Assembly (NCBI RefSeq): GCF_000426245.1
Contig: NZ_AUEZ01000048.1
Location: 1 to 64,000 of the forward strand
DNA length: 64,000 nt
Direction: 5' to 3'
From: Bradyrhizobium sp. Ai1a-2
GTDB lineage: Bacteria > Pseudomonadota > Alphaproteobacteria > Rhizobiales > Xanthobacteraceae
A program made the position numbers and the translations under genes. The notes beneath the pieces are model-generated. The model searched no databases, was not told the origin of the DNA, and worked only from the letters and a program-made list of their open reading frames with translations. The first letter of the stretch is position 1. Each line of letters opens with the position of its first letter. This document shows, piece after piece, positions 1 through 7,911 of the stretch.

Positions 1-74
1 CGCGCTACGAAAAAACGGCACGAAATTACTTCGCCGTCGTCGCTATCGCCGCAACACTGCTCTGGCTAAGGTAA
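1..74 (+). pseudogene. 3' end of an IS5-type transposase (cut by window edge)
   Basis: Reading from base 3, the frame gives 23 codons starting RYEKTARNY and ending ATLLWLR before TAA at 72-74. This matches the conserved C-terminal tail of IS5-family transposases (RYEKTARN..., ...AATLLWLR). The rest lies outside the window, so it cannot be said whether the element is intact. Just downstream, at about 93-116, a 7-bp inverted repeat (gcggact / agtccgc) may belong to the element end, but no matching left end is available. Confidence 0.75.
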
Positions 75-152
75 TTGTCCACACGACCTAGGCGGCGGAC
101 TGGCGAAGTGCAGTCCGCATGGCTCGTAGCGTGAACACCGCCCCATCAAGAT

Positions 153-181
153 AAAAAAAGCCCGCGACCGAGTCGCGGGCC
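153..181 (-). terminator. Rho-independent terminator of the 212-490 gene
   Basis: On the minus strand there is a 9-bp perfect GC-rich stem (gcccgcgac / gtcgcgggc, arms 160-168 and 172-180) with a 3-nt loop, followed by seven T residues (a7 at 153-159 on the plus strand). It lies about 30 bp past the stop of the minus-strand gene at 212-490 and is a textbook intrinsic terminator. Confidence 0.85.
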
Positions 182-211
182 CTTCACTATCTGCGGCTTT
201 GCGCGTGCCGG

Positions 212-490
212 TTAGTGCGAGGTTTGACCGGTTCCGGTCCCGGTCGTAGCCGCCGTCGCCGCCCTCACTTTCGGTCGCGGCGTCAGCACGCTGAGCTGAT
301 GCGGAGAAGCCGCCGAAGGGGCGACCTGCGGCTGCTCCTGGACGTTCGCGGCTCCCAATAGCCCGACTTGGACCGGCGAGATCGGCAGACCCTTCACTTC
401 ATAGGTCGGCAATTCCGCAGCGAAGCCGGAAGTACCGCTTGCGATCGAGATTGCGATCACGGCTGCGATGGATAAGGAAATCTTCTTCAC
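212..490 (-). CDS. Small exported protein of unknown function
   Basis: 92 aa starting at a GTG codon (V-K-K-I-S-L-S) chosen because AGGAG lies 8 nt upstream; the frame stays open further upstream but without a ribosome site. Residues 1-24 form a Sec signal peptide (KK, hydrophobic IAAVIAISIASG, cleavage near GFAA-E). The mature part of about 68 aa is rich in Pro, Gln, Val and Ala and ends in a Thr/Gly-rich tail. No domain is recognised. A strong terminator follows it, so it is probably a single-gene unit. Confidence 0.7.
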   Translation of the reverse strand: MKKISLSIAAVIAISIASGTSGFAAELPTYEVKGLPISPVQVGLLGAANVQEQPQVAPSAASPHQLSVLTPRPKVRAATAATTGTGTGQTSH

Positions 491-746
491 TGCAATTCTC
501 CTGGGTGGATTCGTCACCCCGGATATAGGTGTTTTTGTTGCATTGCGGCATATGCTTTTGTTGCATCGCAACAATGCATGATTGCGCGTGCGGAATCGCG
601 CAGCGATTTGTTTTCGGCACGGCGCGCAGGCATAGAACTGGGCAGCTGAAATTTCGCAGGGACGCAGAATGATCTTCTGGCTGTCACGCGCGCGTCATCA
701 ACTTGCGCAGCCTGACGAGCCGATCACGTTTTTCTGAAACCAGCTC

Positions 747-2003
747 TTACCGCGTCGCCGGCCGGGTCTGATCGTACAGCACCCGCACGCGGATGGTACC
801 GTCGACAGCCCTCAGATCGGCCAGCAATCCCTCGCCCTCACCGCCGACGACGTCGGTCTCGAGCACGACATAGCCGACCTCCGGATCGGTCTGCAGGTAT
901 TGCGCGAGGATGTTGATGCCATGGCGGGAGACGGCGTCGTTCACCTGGCGCAATACACCAGGGACATTCCGGTGCACGTGGATGAAGCGGGTGCCGGTGG
1001 GCCGGGCCGGCAGCTGCACCTGCGGAAAATTGACGGCGCCGAACGTTGAGCCGACATCCGAATAGTCGATCAGCTTGCGCGCGACTTCGCCACCGATTCG
1101 GTCCTGGGCTTCCTCGGTGGAGCCGCCGATATGCGGCGTCAGGATCACGTTGGAAATGCCCTGCAGCGGCGAAACGAAGCGATCCGCATTCGAGGCCGGC
1201 TCCACGGGAAAGACGTCCACGGCCGCGCCGGCGAGCCAGCCCTCGCGCAGCACGCGGGCCAGCGCACTGAGGTCGACGACGGTGCCGCGCGAGTTGTTGA
1301 TGAGATAGGCGCCCTGCTTCATCTGCCGCAGCTCATGCTCGCCGATCATGTTGGCGGTAGCAGCGGTTTCCGGCACGTGCAAGGAGACGACGTCGCTCGA
1401 GTTGAGCAACTCGTCCAGCGTCTCGACCGGCTCGGTATTGCCATGACGGAGCTTGTCGGTCTGGTCGAAGAAGATCACGCGCATGCCCATGGCTTCCGCG
1501 AGGTTCGACAATTGCGAGCCGATATTGCCGTAGCCGATGATGCCGAGCGTCTTGCCGCGCACCTCGCGGCTGCCTTCCGCGGATTTATCCCAGCCGCCGG
1601 CATGCGCCGCGACCGAGCGCGGGAACACCTTTCGGAGCAGCATCACCACCTCGGCAATGGTGAGTTCCGCCACGCTGCGGGTGTTGGAATAAGGCGCATT
1701 GAACACGGGGATCCCGAGCCGCCGCGCCGCGTCGAGATCGACCTGGTTGGTTCCGACGGAAAAGCAGCCGACCACGATCAGCCGATCGGCCGCCTCGATC
1801 ACGTCAGCGGTGAGTTGGGTCCTGGAACGGATGCCCAGCATATGCACGCCCGACAGCGCCCGCTTGAGTTCCTGGGCGCCCAGCGCCTTCGGCAGGCGCT
1901 CGACCTCGGTATAGCCATTGGCGTCGAACAGGCGAACGGCGGAATCGTTCACGCCTTCCAGCAGCAGAACGCGGATCTTTTGCTTGGGCAGAGATAGTGG
2001 CAT
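747..2003 (-). CDS. serA: D-3-phosphoglycerate dehydrogenase, short (E. coli-type) form
   Basis: 418 aa, a 2-hydroxyacid dehydrogenase expected to oxidise 3-phosphoglycerate to 3-phosphohydroxypyruvate, the first step of serine synthesis. The catalytic and nucleotide-binding blocks are visible: GIIGYGNIGS (about 154-163) binds NAD, Arg239 sits in NNSRG, Glu268 in PVEP and His291 in TPHIGGST. A C-terminal ACT domain (about 340-410, starting after FIHVHRNVPG) is the serine-binding regulatory module. The length matches the E. coli-type enzyme (about 410 aa), not the longer 520-530 aa form that many rhizobia also carry, so it may be a second isozyme. Only a weak ribosome site (CGGA) precedes the ATG. 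Confidence 0.9.
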   Translation of the reverse strand: MPLSLPKQKIRVLLLEGVNDSAVRLFDANGYTEVERLPKALGAQELKRALSGVHMLGIRSRTQLTADVIEAADRLIVVGCFSVGTNQVDLDAARRLGIPVFNAPYSNTRSVAELTIAEVVMLLRKVFPRSVAAHAGGWDKSAEGSREVRGKTLGIIGYGNIGSQLSNLAEAMGMRVIFFDQTDKLRHGNTEPVETLDELLNSSDVVSLHVPETAATANMIGEHELRQMKQGAYLINNSRGTVVDLSALARVLREGWLAGAAVDVFPVEPASNADRFVSPLQGISNVILTPHIGGSTEEAQDRIGGEVARKLIDYSDVGSTFGAVNFPQVQLPARPTGTRFIHVHRNVPGVLRQVNDAVSRHGINILAQYLQTDPEVGYVVLETDVVGGEGEGLLADLRAVDGTIRVRVLYDQTRPATR

Positions 2004-2177
2004 CGGTCGTCCGATCGGAGTCTGGCCGGACCGATCGTCAGAATTTGGCCGGCCCGGACCAGCGGACGGATATCCGCCCTCGCCGCCGGAGGCAACTGCT
2101 GAAGTGCAAATGGCCGGCGATCACGTTCGGCCTAACGGCGATCGGCGGGGCGAGCCCGCCACCAGCTCCGCCGGCCC

Positions 2178-2378
2178 TCACCCGCCCAGCACATTCCCCC
2201 ATCCGTCGAACACGAACCCCCGCCACGCGACCGCCCCGTCGTCGCGGGCGTTGCTGGTGCGCCGGAAGTCGTCGGCTTCGTCGCCGATCCAGGTGACAAT
2301 CTCGTCCGTGGTGCGGTCGTGCAGGATCGCGGGCTCGGAAGGATCGAAGTTCAACATGGGATGCAGAGTTTCTGTCAT
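2178..2378 (-). CDS. Small conserved hypothetical protein
   Basis: 66 aa if started at MTETLHPMLNF; the frame is open for 18 more codons upstream and an alternative start at the internal Met (2357) is possible, since no start has a clear Shine-Dalgarno sequence. The protein is acidic and soluble, with no membrane segment (core LNFDPSEPAILHDRTTDE, then IVTWIGDEADDFRR and a C-terminal RGFVFDGWGNVLGG). No known domain is recognised. Confidence 0.5.
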   Translation of the reverse strand: MTETLHPMLNFDPSEPAILHDRTTDEIVTWIGDEADDFRRTSNARDDGAVAWRGFVFDGWGNVLGG

Positions 2379-2567
2379 GCGCCGATAACGCGCTGAAGAG
2401 CACGAAGGTTGCGTTGGATCGATCACATGCATTCGAAATTACATCGGTAACCAGGCTACGGGCGTTGCAGTCATCCGAATGCCTCAATCAGCTCCAAATT
2501 CTGTTCGTCGCGCGTCAAAGTTATGCTGCGCGAACTAGTGGTATAGTAGACTGGACGAGCTGTCGCG

Positions 2568-3425
2568 GTGTCCTTGCAATTCGAACTTGATCAGCGGCAG
2601 AGCAGCTCGATCGGCACAAGTGCTGTCGGCACGGTCGCATTACGATGGACGATGATAGCCCTTGTGGCCGCCGTCTGGATCAGCGCGGCGATCTTCGGCT
2701 TCTATATCGTGGCAATCTATCTCGGCGCGCTGGCGGATGGAAATCTTGACCAGTGGAACCGTGATCTGCCGCGCCTTCACGATCCGCGCTCGCTGGTGGC
2801 AACAATGGGCATCGGGCTGCATTTTGCGGCCGGCACGGTGCTGCTTCTGCTCGGTCCATTGCAACTGATCAGCGCCGTGCGGGAAAGAGCACCGGCGCTT
2901 CATCGGTGGGTCGGCCGGCTCTATGCATTGTCGGCACTCATGGCCGGCTTGGGCGGGCTCGCTTTTATCGCCGTGCAGGGCACGATCGGCGGTATACCGA
3001 TGGATATCGGTTTCAGCCTCTATGGCGCGCTCACAGCCATCGCCGCCGCCGCAACGTTCTGGCACGCGCGGGCAAAGCGTTTCGAACAGCATCGTGCCTG
3101 GGCAATCCGATTGTTTGCACTGGTGATCGGGTCTTGCCTCTACCGGATGGACTACGGATTCTGGATTTTGCTCGGCAACAATATGGGTCACACGCCGACC
3201 TTCGACGGGGCATTTGACGTCGTCATGGCTTTCTTTTTCTACATTCCCAATCTGATTGTTGCCGAGGCGTTCATTCGGGCGCGCCAACTGCGCTCCGCTG
3301 CTTACGTCAAGGTAGGAGCAGCGATTTGCATGGGCGCCGCCGCCGCGTTCATCGCGGTAAGCACATATTATTTCACCGCCTTGCACTGGGGACCGAGGAT
3401 TGTGGAAAGGCTTTTGACCTTGTGA
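2568..3425 (+). CDS. DUF2306-type multi-pass membrane protein
   Basis: 285 aa with a GTG start (GGACGAG lies upstream; an in-frame ATG near 2652 is an alternative). About seven hydrophobic segments are visible, including WTMIALVAAVWISAAIFGFYI, LHFAAGTVLLLLGPLQLI and MAFFFYIPNLIVAEAF. The motifs HRWVGRLY, the small-residue-rich helix before it and HRAWAIRLFALV are typical of DUF2306 proteins, a cytochrome b561-like fold of unknown function; the conserved His residues could hold metal or haem, but this is inference. It stands alone between two intergenic gaps. Confidence 0.7.
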   Translation: MSLQFELDQRQSSSIGTSAVGTVALRWTMIALVAAVWISAAIFGFYIVAIYLGALADGNLDQWNRDLPRLHDPRSLVATMGIGLHFAAGTVLLLLGPLQLISAVRERAPALHRWVGRLYALSALMAGLGGLAFIAVQGTIGGIPMDIGFSLYGALTAIAAAATFWHARAKRFEQHRAWAIRLFALVIGSCLYRMDYGFWILLGNNMGHTPTFDGAFDVVMAFFFYIPNLIVAEAFIRARQLRSAAYVKVGAAICMGAAAAFIAVSTYYFTALHWGPRIVERLLTL

Positions 3426-3875
3426 CGGAGCCGCGGCGGCCGCGCACCCGCCGGAAGCAGCAGGAGTGCTGTCTTAGTTCGCAACTCGGCTCTTGCCTTT
3501 GAGAAAAGACCGGCGGGCGTTACGCCGCCGGCCCTCTCTTGTGGCTGCCGGCTCCCGGAGTCCGGTTCCGCCACAAATTCCTCTGCCCTTAGGTGACCCG
3601 AGTAAGTTTAATAAAGTCTTAACGAAGCGAACGTGGCCTGGATCACACGTTGCCGACGGCAACTCGACGCGCAACGGCGCCTGCCAGCCGACGCTCCCTC
3701 GCGAGTCGCAACCGGAAAACTACGGGGTCTTTCACCGCGCGACGAGCTGCCTGATGTATTTGCGCATCGCTGCACACTGTTTGTGCTCAGAGCTTAACCA
3801 TCGCGCGTTGCTTGTCTTAGGGAACCACCGACTCAGTGCTACCATGCAGTGCATACCGAAACAGGAGTGCTTCGG
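3426..3875. other. Intergenic gap with one imperfect hairpin
   Basis: 450 bp without a convincing gene. An imperfect GC-rich hairpin lies at about 3510-3532 (accggcgggcg / cgccgccgg with one bulge), followed by a pyrimidine-rich stretch; it may terminate the membrane-protein gene upstream. Open frames here are Arg/Pro-rich and look like noise. An AT-rich patch at 3600-3625 could be promoter sequence, but no consensus is clear. Confidence 0.4.
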
Positions 3876-4118
3876 ATGCCTTGCTACAGCTTCGATCTCG
3901 TCGTTGGGGAAGAGTTCAGGAATCAGGGCTCGATCATTCTCGAGGACGTGCACGTCGCCTCCGACAGAGCCGACCAGCTCGCCAACGAGCTCTCGCAAGT
4001 GAAGCCCGAGTTGAAAGCAAAGGGCTGCGCGGTTCGCGTTACCGATACCGACAATGTCGAACTCTATCGCACGCCGCTCGATCCTATTCCGGCGTGGCGC
4101 TCCGCAAGGCGTATTTGA
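3876..4118 (+). CDS. DUF6894-type small protein
   Basis: 80 aa; start at MPCYSFDLVVGEEF, with CAGGAG 9 nt upstream. The N-terminus follows the pattern MPxYxFDLxxGEEFxDxxG..L.D...A of the small DUF6894 proteins that are abundant in Bradyrhizobium (function unknown). The acidic middle (about 26-48) is predicted helical. Immediately after the stop there is a 14-bp tandem near-repeat (cgatgcacttcaa, 4123-4150). Confidence 0.7.
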   Translation: MPCYSFDLVVGEEFRNQGSIILEDVHVASDRADQLANELSQVKPELKAKGCAVRVTDTDNVELYRTPLDPIPAWRSARRI

Positions 4119-4258
4119 GCAGCGATGCACTTCAAACGATGCACTTCAATTGATTGAAGGCGGACGGCATGCGAACGCGATCCGCCTTCGTCTCTGAAGA
4201 AGCGGGCGGCTTACATCTTGCTCGCCGGCCGCGTCACTACGTCACTGCCTGGACTACG

Positions 4259-4498
4259 TCAGTGTCTGGAAACGTGATGCCTCGTGGACGCGCGCGAATG
4301 GCGTGCCGGAGGCGCAACCGACAGGTCGACGCGGCCAACAGATGCCAGCGCATTCTGCGGATACGAATGGGAGCCGACGCCCAGGCTCTGATAGAACGCT
4401 TGCGCGCCAGGCTCCTGGACCGCCTGCTGCGCAACCGCCGGAGTGACGATCACGGCCGATACCAATGCAACTGCGCTGAAAAGCTTGAACCTAGTCAT
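4259..4498 (-). CDS. Small exported protein with QEPG motif
   Basis: 79 aa. The start ATG is preceded by AAGGGGAATAGG. Signal peptide about 1-23 (MTRFKLFSAVALVSAVIVTPAVA-Q). The mature part begins QAVQEPGAQAFYQSLGV and ends in a His/Arg/Ser-rich tail. The motif (V)QEPGxxxF(Y) right after the signal peptide recurs in the exported protein at 5562-5921, so the two may be distant paralogues. Function unknown. Confidence 0.65.
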   Translation of the reverse strand: MTRFKLFSAVALVSAVIVTPAVAQQAVQEPGAQAFYQSLGVGSHSYPQNALASVGRVDLSVAPPARHSRASTRHHVSRH

Positions 4499-5089
4499 TG
4501 CCTATTCCCCTTTTCGACTTGATCAAACAAATCGTGTTTGAATGCTCGCCGACGTTTCGAAGTCATCGTGGCGTTCGCAAGCGCAGATAACGATTGGACG
4601 ATCACGTTCAATAGAATGATGTTCATCATCCAAAAAACATGATCGTGATCGGCTGCGACGAACACGTGCGCTTGAATGGGGGGCGCATCTCGATCGCATC
4701 CATCTTTGGAAGAAGCTTCGCTGTGGTCGCCCCGCCGGCGAAACGGGACACTCTCAATCCGGGCTGGAATAGAATGATCTTCCCGCGCGCCAATCGCTGA
4801 CGCACGCCGCGCAGTCAGCCCGGCGCCTGTCCCGCGACATCGACCGGTCGTTCACGTTTTGCTGAGTTGCGAGCCGCAGGCGCGATCACGCTTCCATCGG
4901 CCAAGCGCGCGAACTCATTCTCGAATCTAGAGCATTTTCGGTTCTGATTGAATCAGAACCGAAGCTCCAGATTCTTGTTTTGACGCGTTTTCTTCACGCG
5001 AACCGGTGTCCACTTCGCTCGAAAACGCTCTAATGCGATGATCGCGTCGTCCACCGCAAACGAATCCGCCCCTGCGTAACTCGCGAAAA
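4499..5089. other. Intergenic gap holding one dispersed repeat
   Basis: About 590 bp without a supported gene. It contains the family-A repeat at 4929-5031. The left part (4500-4650) is AT-richer than its surroundings and includes gatcatgt/catgatc motifs around 4615-4650; it probably carries the promoter of the exported protein gene at 4259-4498. Nothing else is recognised. Confidence 0.5.
4929..5031. repeat. Family-A dispersed palindromic element, copy 1
   Basis: A 103-bp element bounded by TAGAGC and GCTCTA. Inside is a perfect 10-bp palindrome (ggttctgatt / aatcagaacc) followed by a conserved body including gacgcgttttcttcacgcg, accggtgtcca and cttcgctcgaaaacg. It is almost identical to copy 2 at 5450-5551, with further copies at 7812, 27051 and 55570. 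Here it lies in open intergenic DNA. It has no coding capacity and looks like a miniature, MITE-like repeat with TA ends. Confidence 0.85.
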
Positions 5090-5257
5090 TCAAGCCGCTA
5101 GCAATTGATCAAATTCCGCCGGGGCGTACGACTTCCCCTCTTCGTCCGTGATCACGACCTGCCAACCGGCGCTGGCGAAGACGCGCGCCTTGGCGACGAT
5201 GATCAGTGAACTCTGGCGTTCGACCTTGACCTTCTCGTTGTCGCGTTCTGCGATCAT
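5090..5257 (-). CDS. Small conserved hypothetical protein
   Basis: 55 aa, starting MIAERDNEKVKVERQS and ending FDQLLAA. The core with VERQSSLIIVAKARVF and GWQVVITDEEG resembles a small protein family widespread in Bradyrhizobium (function unknown; family membership from memory). The ribosome site is weak; a TTG start four codons earlier, with GGATAAAG upstream, is an alternative. No signal peptide or membrane segment. Confidence 0.55.
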   Translation of the reverse strand: MIAERDNEKVKVERQSSLIIVAKARVFASAGWQVVITDEEGKSYAPAEFDQLLAA

Positions 5258-5413
5258 TTTGTAAGGCAATTTCTTTATCCGATGTTTGTGCGTGCCCGGT
5301 TCGCGCCAGTAGCCAACAGGCTTTGGCCGCAATTCGCCGGGAACGTGACGATTTGATGGAACAGCGCGGACACCGCTCTCGTGTTGCGACGGACGCACAG
5401 CGGAAGCAACAAC

Positions 5414-5436
5414 AAAAAAGCGGCCCGTCGGGCCGC
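5414..5436 (-). terminator. Rho-independent terminator
   Basis: Perfect 7-bp stem gcggccc / gggccgc (5420-5426 and 5430-5436) with a 3-nt loop. On the minus strand it is followed by a run of six T (a6 at 5414-5419 on the plus strand). It sits downstream of the minus-strand gene at 5562-5921, on the far side of the family-A repeat, and probably ends that transcript. Confidence 0.75.
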
Positions 5437-5449
5437 TCTCTTGTCACTA

Positions 5450-5551
5450 AAGCGTTCTCGGTTCTGATTGAATCAGAACCGAAGCTCCAGATTCTTGTTT
5501 TGACGCGTTTTCTTCACGCGAACCGGTGTCCACTTCGCTCGAAAACGCTCT
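5450..5551. repeat. Family-A dispersed palindromic element, copy 2
   Basis: Same orientation as and nearly identical to the copy at 4929-5031, only about 420 bp away. The left end reads TAAAGC, the right end GCTCTA. It ends 10 bp before the stop codon of the exported-protein gene at 5562-5921 and lies between that gene and its probable terminator, so it is likely to be transcribed as part of the 3' untranslated region. Confidence 0.85.
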
Positions 5552-5561
5552 ACTACGTTCC

Positions 5562-5921
5562 TCAATAAGGATCGTAGTAATAGTCGTAGGAATCATACGG
5601 CTCGAACGGTGCGGCCGCGATCGCGGCTGCAGTACCGATCGCGCCACCGACGACGCCGGCTGCGACCTCGCCGGGACCCGGCCCGTAATAGGGTCGCTGA
5701 TAGACGGGTCCGTAATAGACCTGTCGATAGTGATAACCCATGCGGGGATAGCGGCCGGTATTATAGGGCGTGCCAACGCCATAGCTGCCGGTCACGTAGC
5801 GCGAATTCGGATAGTTGAATCCGATCGAGCCGGGTTCTTGTGTGACACCCTGCGCCATCAGCGGGCTAGCGAACGTCGTCGTCAACACCGCAGCGGCGCC
5901 CAATAATGCGAGCTTTTTCAT
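5562..5921 (-). CDS. Exported Tyr/Gly/Pro-rich protein
   Basis: 119 aa. The start MKKLALLGAA is preceded by an excellent GGAGGAGGAGCG site; the frame is open 12 codons further upstream. Signal peptide 1-23 (cleavage near SPLMAQ-G). The mature N-terminus GVTQEPGSIGFNYP shares the QEPG motif with the protein at 4259-4498. The middle has many Tyr/Gly/Arg (YGVGTPYNTGRYP, VYYGPVYQRPYYGPG), then a glycine-zipper-like hydrophobic stretch (about 88-108, EVAAGVVGGAIGTAAAIAAAP) and a DSYDYYYDPY tail. It is probably a surface or outer-membrane-associated protein, but its function is unknown. Confidence 0.7.
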   Translation of the reverse strand: MKKLALLGAAAVLTTTFASPLMAQGVTQEPGSIGFNYPNSRYVTGSYGVGTPYNTGRYPRMGYHYRQVYYGPVYQRPYYGPGPGEVAAGVVGGAIGTAAAIAAAPFEPYDSYDYYYDPY

Positions 5922-6043
5922 CGCTCCTCCTCCAATGTGCCCCTTCGAAAGCGGCAACGATGGAATGCGGACGCCGTTCCCATTTTTCGTTCAACGGGCC
6001 GTGAAGTTCCGGTTCCTCCGTGCTTCAGGCGCGCGCCATATGG

Positions 6044-7189
6044 CTAGATCTTGCTTTCCACGGCCTGCCGCATATTCGGCAACCTCGCCCCCGCCGGCGC
6101 GACGCGGCGCTTGGCGAACCATAGATAGATGCCGCTGCCGAGAACGATGATGGTGACAAGATCGAGCAACGCCCAGAGGATCTTCAGGGGCAGCCCACCA
6201 TAGTCGCCGAAATGCAGCGGTCGCGAGACCTGCAGCGCCCTGAGATACCAGGGCACCGGCGGCGCGATGATGTTCTCGCCGTCGTTGGCATCGACCAGCA
6301 CCGGCTGCAGCATGCGCGCCGTGAACGGCGTTGCGCCCTTGGTCCAGACGATCACATGTCGCGGGCTGCCGAAGCGCGCCGATGTCGGCATGGTGACGGA
6401 GGTCACCAATCGATCGGGAAATCTTTCGCGCGCGCGGCTGACCGCGGATTGAACGGACGGAATCGCCGCGACAGGCTTGCCGTGATACGGGGCGAGCAGC
6501 ACCGGCACGAGTTGCGCGCGCCACAGGTCGAACAGCGGCGTCGCCAGCGTGTTGATCGTCCCGGTCAAGCCGACCACCACGGCCCAGGTCACCGTGACGA
6601 TGCCGAGCAGATTGTGCGTATCGAGCCATCTAAGCCGCGGCGACGACCTCCGTCGGATCGTTCCGAAATCCAGCCGCCGCATGAACGGCCAGTAGACAAT
6701 GATCCCCGAGATCAGTGACACGACGAAGACAAGCCCCATCACACCGAGAAACAATTCGCCCGGCAAGCCCGTGAACATGTCCTTGTGGATGCGCAGCAGG
6801 ATATCCATCACGTCCTGATGCGGCGCCTCCTCGCCGAGCACCTCGGCTGTGCGCGCATCGATGGTCACGCGATGAAACTGGCCGGGCACAGGAATGGCGA
6901 TCGGCGACATCGCGACCGTCACCAGCGGCTCCGTCTGCTTTAGACTTGCCACAAGAACAAACTGGCTGGGATAGCGCTGCCGCGCGACTTCGATCACCCG
7001 GTCAAGCGATGCACGCGGCGTATCGGGTGGCATCTCAGGCGCCGCGATCTCCTCTTCGAAGAGATCGTCGATCTCGTCATGGAAAACCAGCGGCAGGCCA
7101 GTCACGCACAGCATCAGCAGAAACACCATGCTGACAAGCGAGGTCCATGTGTGAATGCGCGACCACAGCCTGATCGTTTGTGGTCGCAT
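6044..7189 (-). CDS. PepSY-associated TM helix protein (PiuB-like)
   Basis: 381 aa, four main hydrophobic segments (about 17-36, 143-165, 190-212 and 335-360) and a large periplasmic loop after the first. IHTWTSLVSMVFLLMLCVTG and the internal IHKDMFTG and LDTHNLLGI motifs, with His near the membrane faces, are the hallmark of the PepSY_TM family, thought to act as ferric-siderophore reductases beside TonB receptors. The ATG lies 9 bp after the stop of a TonB-receptor remnant (7198-7465) and has no clear ribosome site of its own, so it was probably translated by coupling to the receptor gene, which is now broken. Confidence 0.8.
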   Translation of the reverse strand: MRPQTIRLWSRIHTWTSLVSMVFLLMLCVTGLPLVFHDEIDDLFEEEIAAPEMPPDTPRASLDRVIEVARQRYPSQFVLVASLKQTEPLVTVAMSPIAIPVPGQFHRVTIDARTAEVLGEEAPHQDVMDILLRIHKDMFTGLPGELFLGVMGLVFVVSLISGIIVYWPFMRRLDFGTIRRRSSPRLRWLDTHNLLGIVTVTWAVVVGLTGTINTLATPLFDLWRAQLVPVLLAPYHGKPVAAIPSVQSAVSRARERFPDRLVTSVTMPTSARFGSPRHVIVWTKGATPFTARMLQPVLVDANDGENIIAPPVPWYLRALQVSRPLHFGDYGGLPLKILWALLDLVTIIVLGSGIYLWFAKRRVAPAGARLPNMRQAVESKI

Positions 7190-7197
7190 CGGCGCGT

Positions 7198-7465
7198 CTA
7201 CCAGCGATGGCTGACCATGCCCGCGACGGTGCGCGGGCACGCGTATTGGCAGGCGCCACTCGTGGTACAAACCGTGGTGGCGCGGTCGGTAATGTTCTTC
7301 ACGTTGAGTGCCAAGTTGATGCCGGTAGTGATAGCGGATACCACCGCCGAAGCCGCAGCGGTCGAGCGCGCCGTTCTTGATAGCGCAATCCACATAGACG
7401 GACGCGAGTTGCCGTGCAACCAGAACCGGCGCCTTGTGCCGCGCATTGCCCAGCAACTGCTACGT
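7198..7465 (-). pseudogene. Remnant of a TonB-dependent siderophore receptor (C-terminal end)
   Basis: Two minus-strand frames together read as the last strands of a TonB-dependent siderophore receptor. Frame 1 (about 7465-7325) gives RQLASVYVDCAIKNGALDRC and then GFGGGIRYHY, the usual late-barrel motifs. Frame 2 (about 7325-7198) gives GINLALNVKNITDRA, then CTTSGACQYACPRTVAGMVS and the terminal HRW before the stop; a C-terminal aromatic is typical of barrels. Roughly 40-50 residues normally lie between these motifs, so an internal deletion with a frame change at about 7325 is inferred. The plug and most of the barrel (about 600 aa) are absent upstream. Confidence 0.75.
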
Positions 7466-7605
7466 TGAAGCGGTCTCAAAATCGCGGTCCGCAGTTTGTG
7501 GCCGATCATGCAGCCGTTTAGAATTAGTCCAATCAAGAACAAAGGTATCAAGAGGAGGGAGCGCCAAGATTGCTGCCGACGACGCGCGACGAACGCTGAG
7601 CAAAA

Positions 7606-7638
7606 TGAAAAGCCCCGCCTCCACGATAGAAGGCGGGG
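7606..7638 (-). terminator. Rho-independent terminator
   Basis: 8-bp GC-rich perfect stem ccccgcct / aggcgggg (7613-7620 and 7631-7638); on the minus strand it is followed by CTTTTCATTTT. The nearest minus-strand gene upstream is the RlpA-like gene ending at 7909, so it may end that transcript after crossing the family-A repeat. Confidence 0.65.
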
Positions 7639-7811
7639 ATTGAAGTTCATTGGGTAAGAAATCCGCACGCAATGAAGTTCAAGGCGCGGGACGTAGCGTT
7701 TCGAAGCTTATCGCGCCAACGGGCGCCGGCAACGTGATTAAGGCGCCGAGTGCGAGGGAGATTTTCCCGACGATGGCATTGAAAATTCCCGACTTGCGAG
7801 ACTGTCGGCCA

Positions 7812-7911
7812 AAGCGTTTTCGAGCGAAGTGGGTACCGGTTCGCGCGAGGAAAATGCGCCAAACGAGATCTGGAGATCCGGTTCTGATTCAATCAGAACC
7901 GAATCGCTCTA
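7812..7911. repeat. Family-A dispersed palindromic element, copy 3
   Basis: 100 bp, inverted relative to copies 1 and 2 (aaagcgttttcgagcgaagt at the left, palindrome ggttctgatt / aatcagaacc at the right, ending GCTCTA). It is more diverged in the middle. The terminal CTA at 7909-7911 is the complement of the TAG stop codon of the RlpA-like gene, so gene and repeat overlap by three bases. The adjoining 7640-7810 stretch has no supported gene. Confidence 0.85.

Noticed and set aside
1131..1997. 288-codon plus-strand frame opposite serA
   Set aside because: Antisense shadow of the dehydrogenase gene: Arg/His/Ala-rich, no ribosome site, no domain; produced by high G+C third positions.
3510..3532. 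GC hairpin considered as a terminator
   Set aside because: One bulge in the stem and no T-run, so it was left in the gap description only.
4157..4188. aaggcgga / tccgcctt hairpin after the DUF6894 gene
   Set aside because: 8-bp stem but a 16-nt loop and no T-run on either strand; not strong enough to call a terminator.
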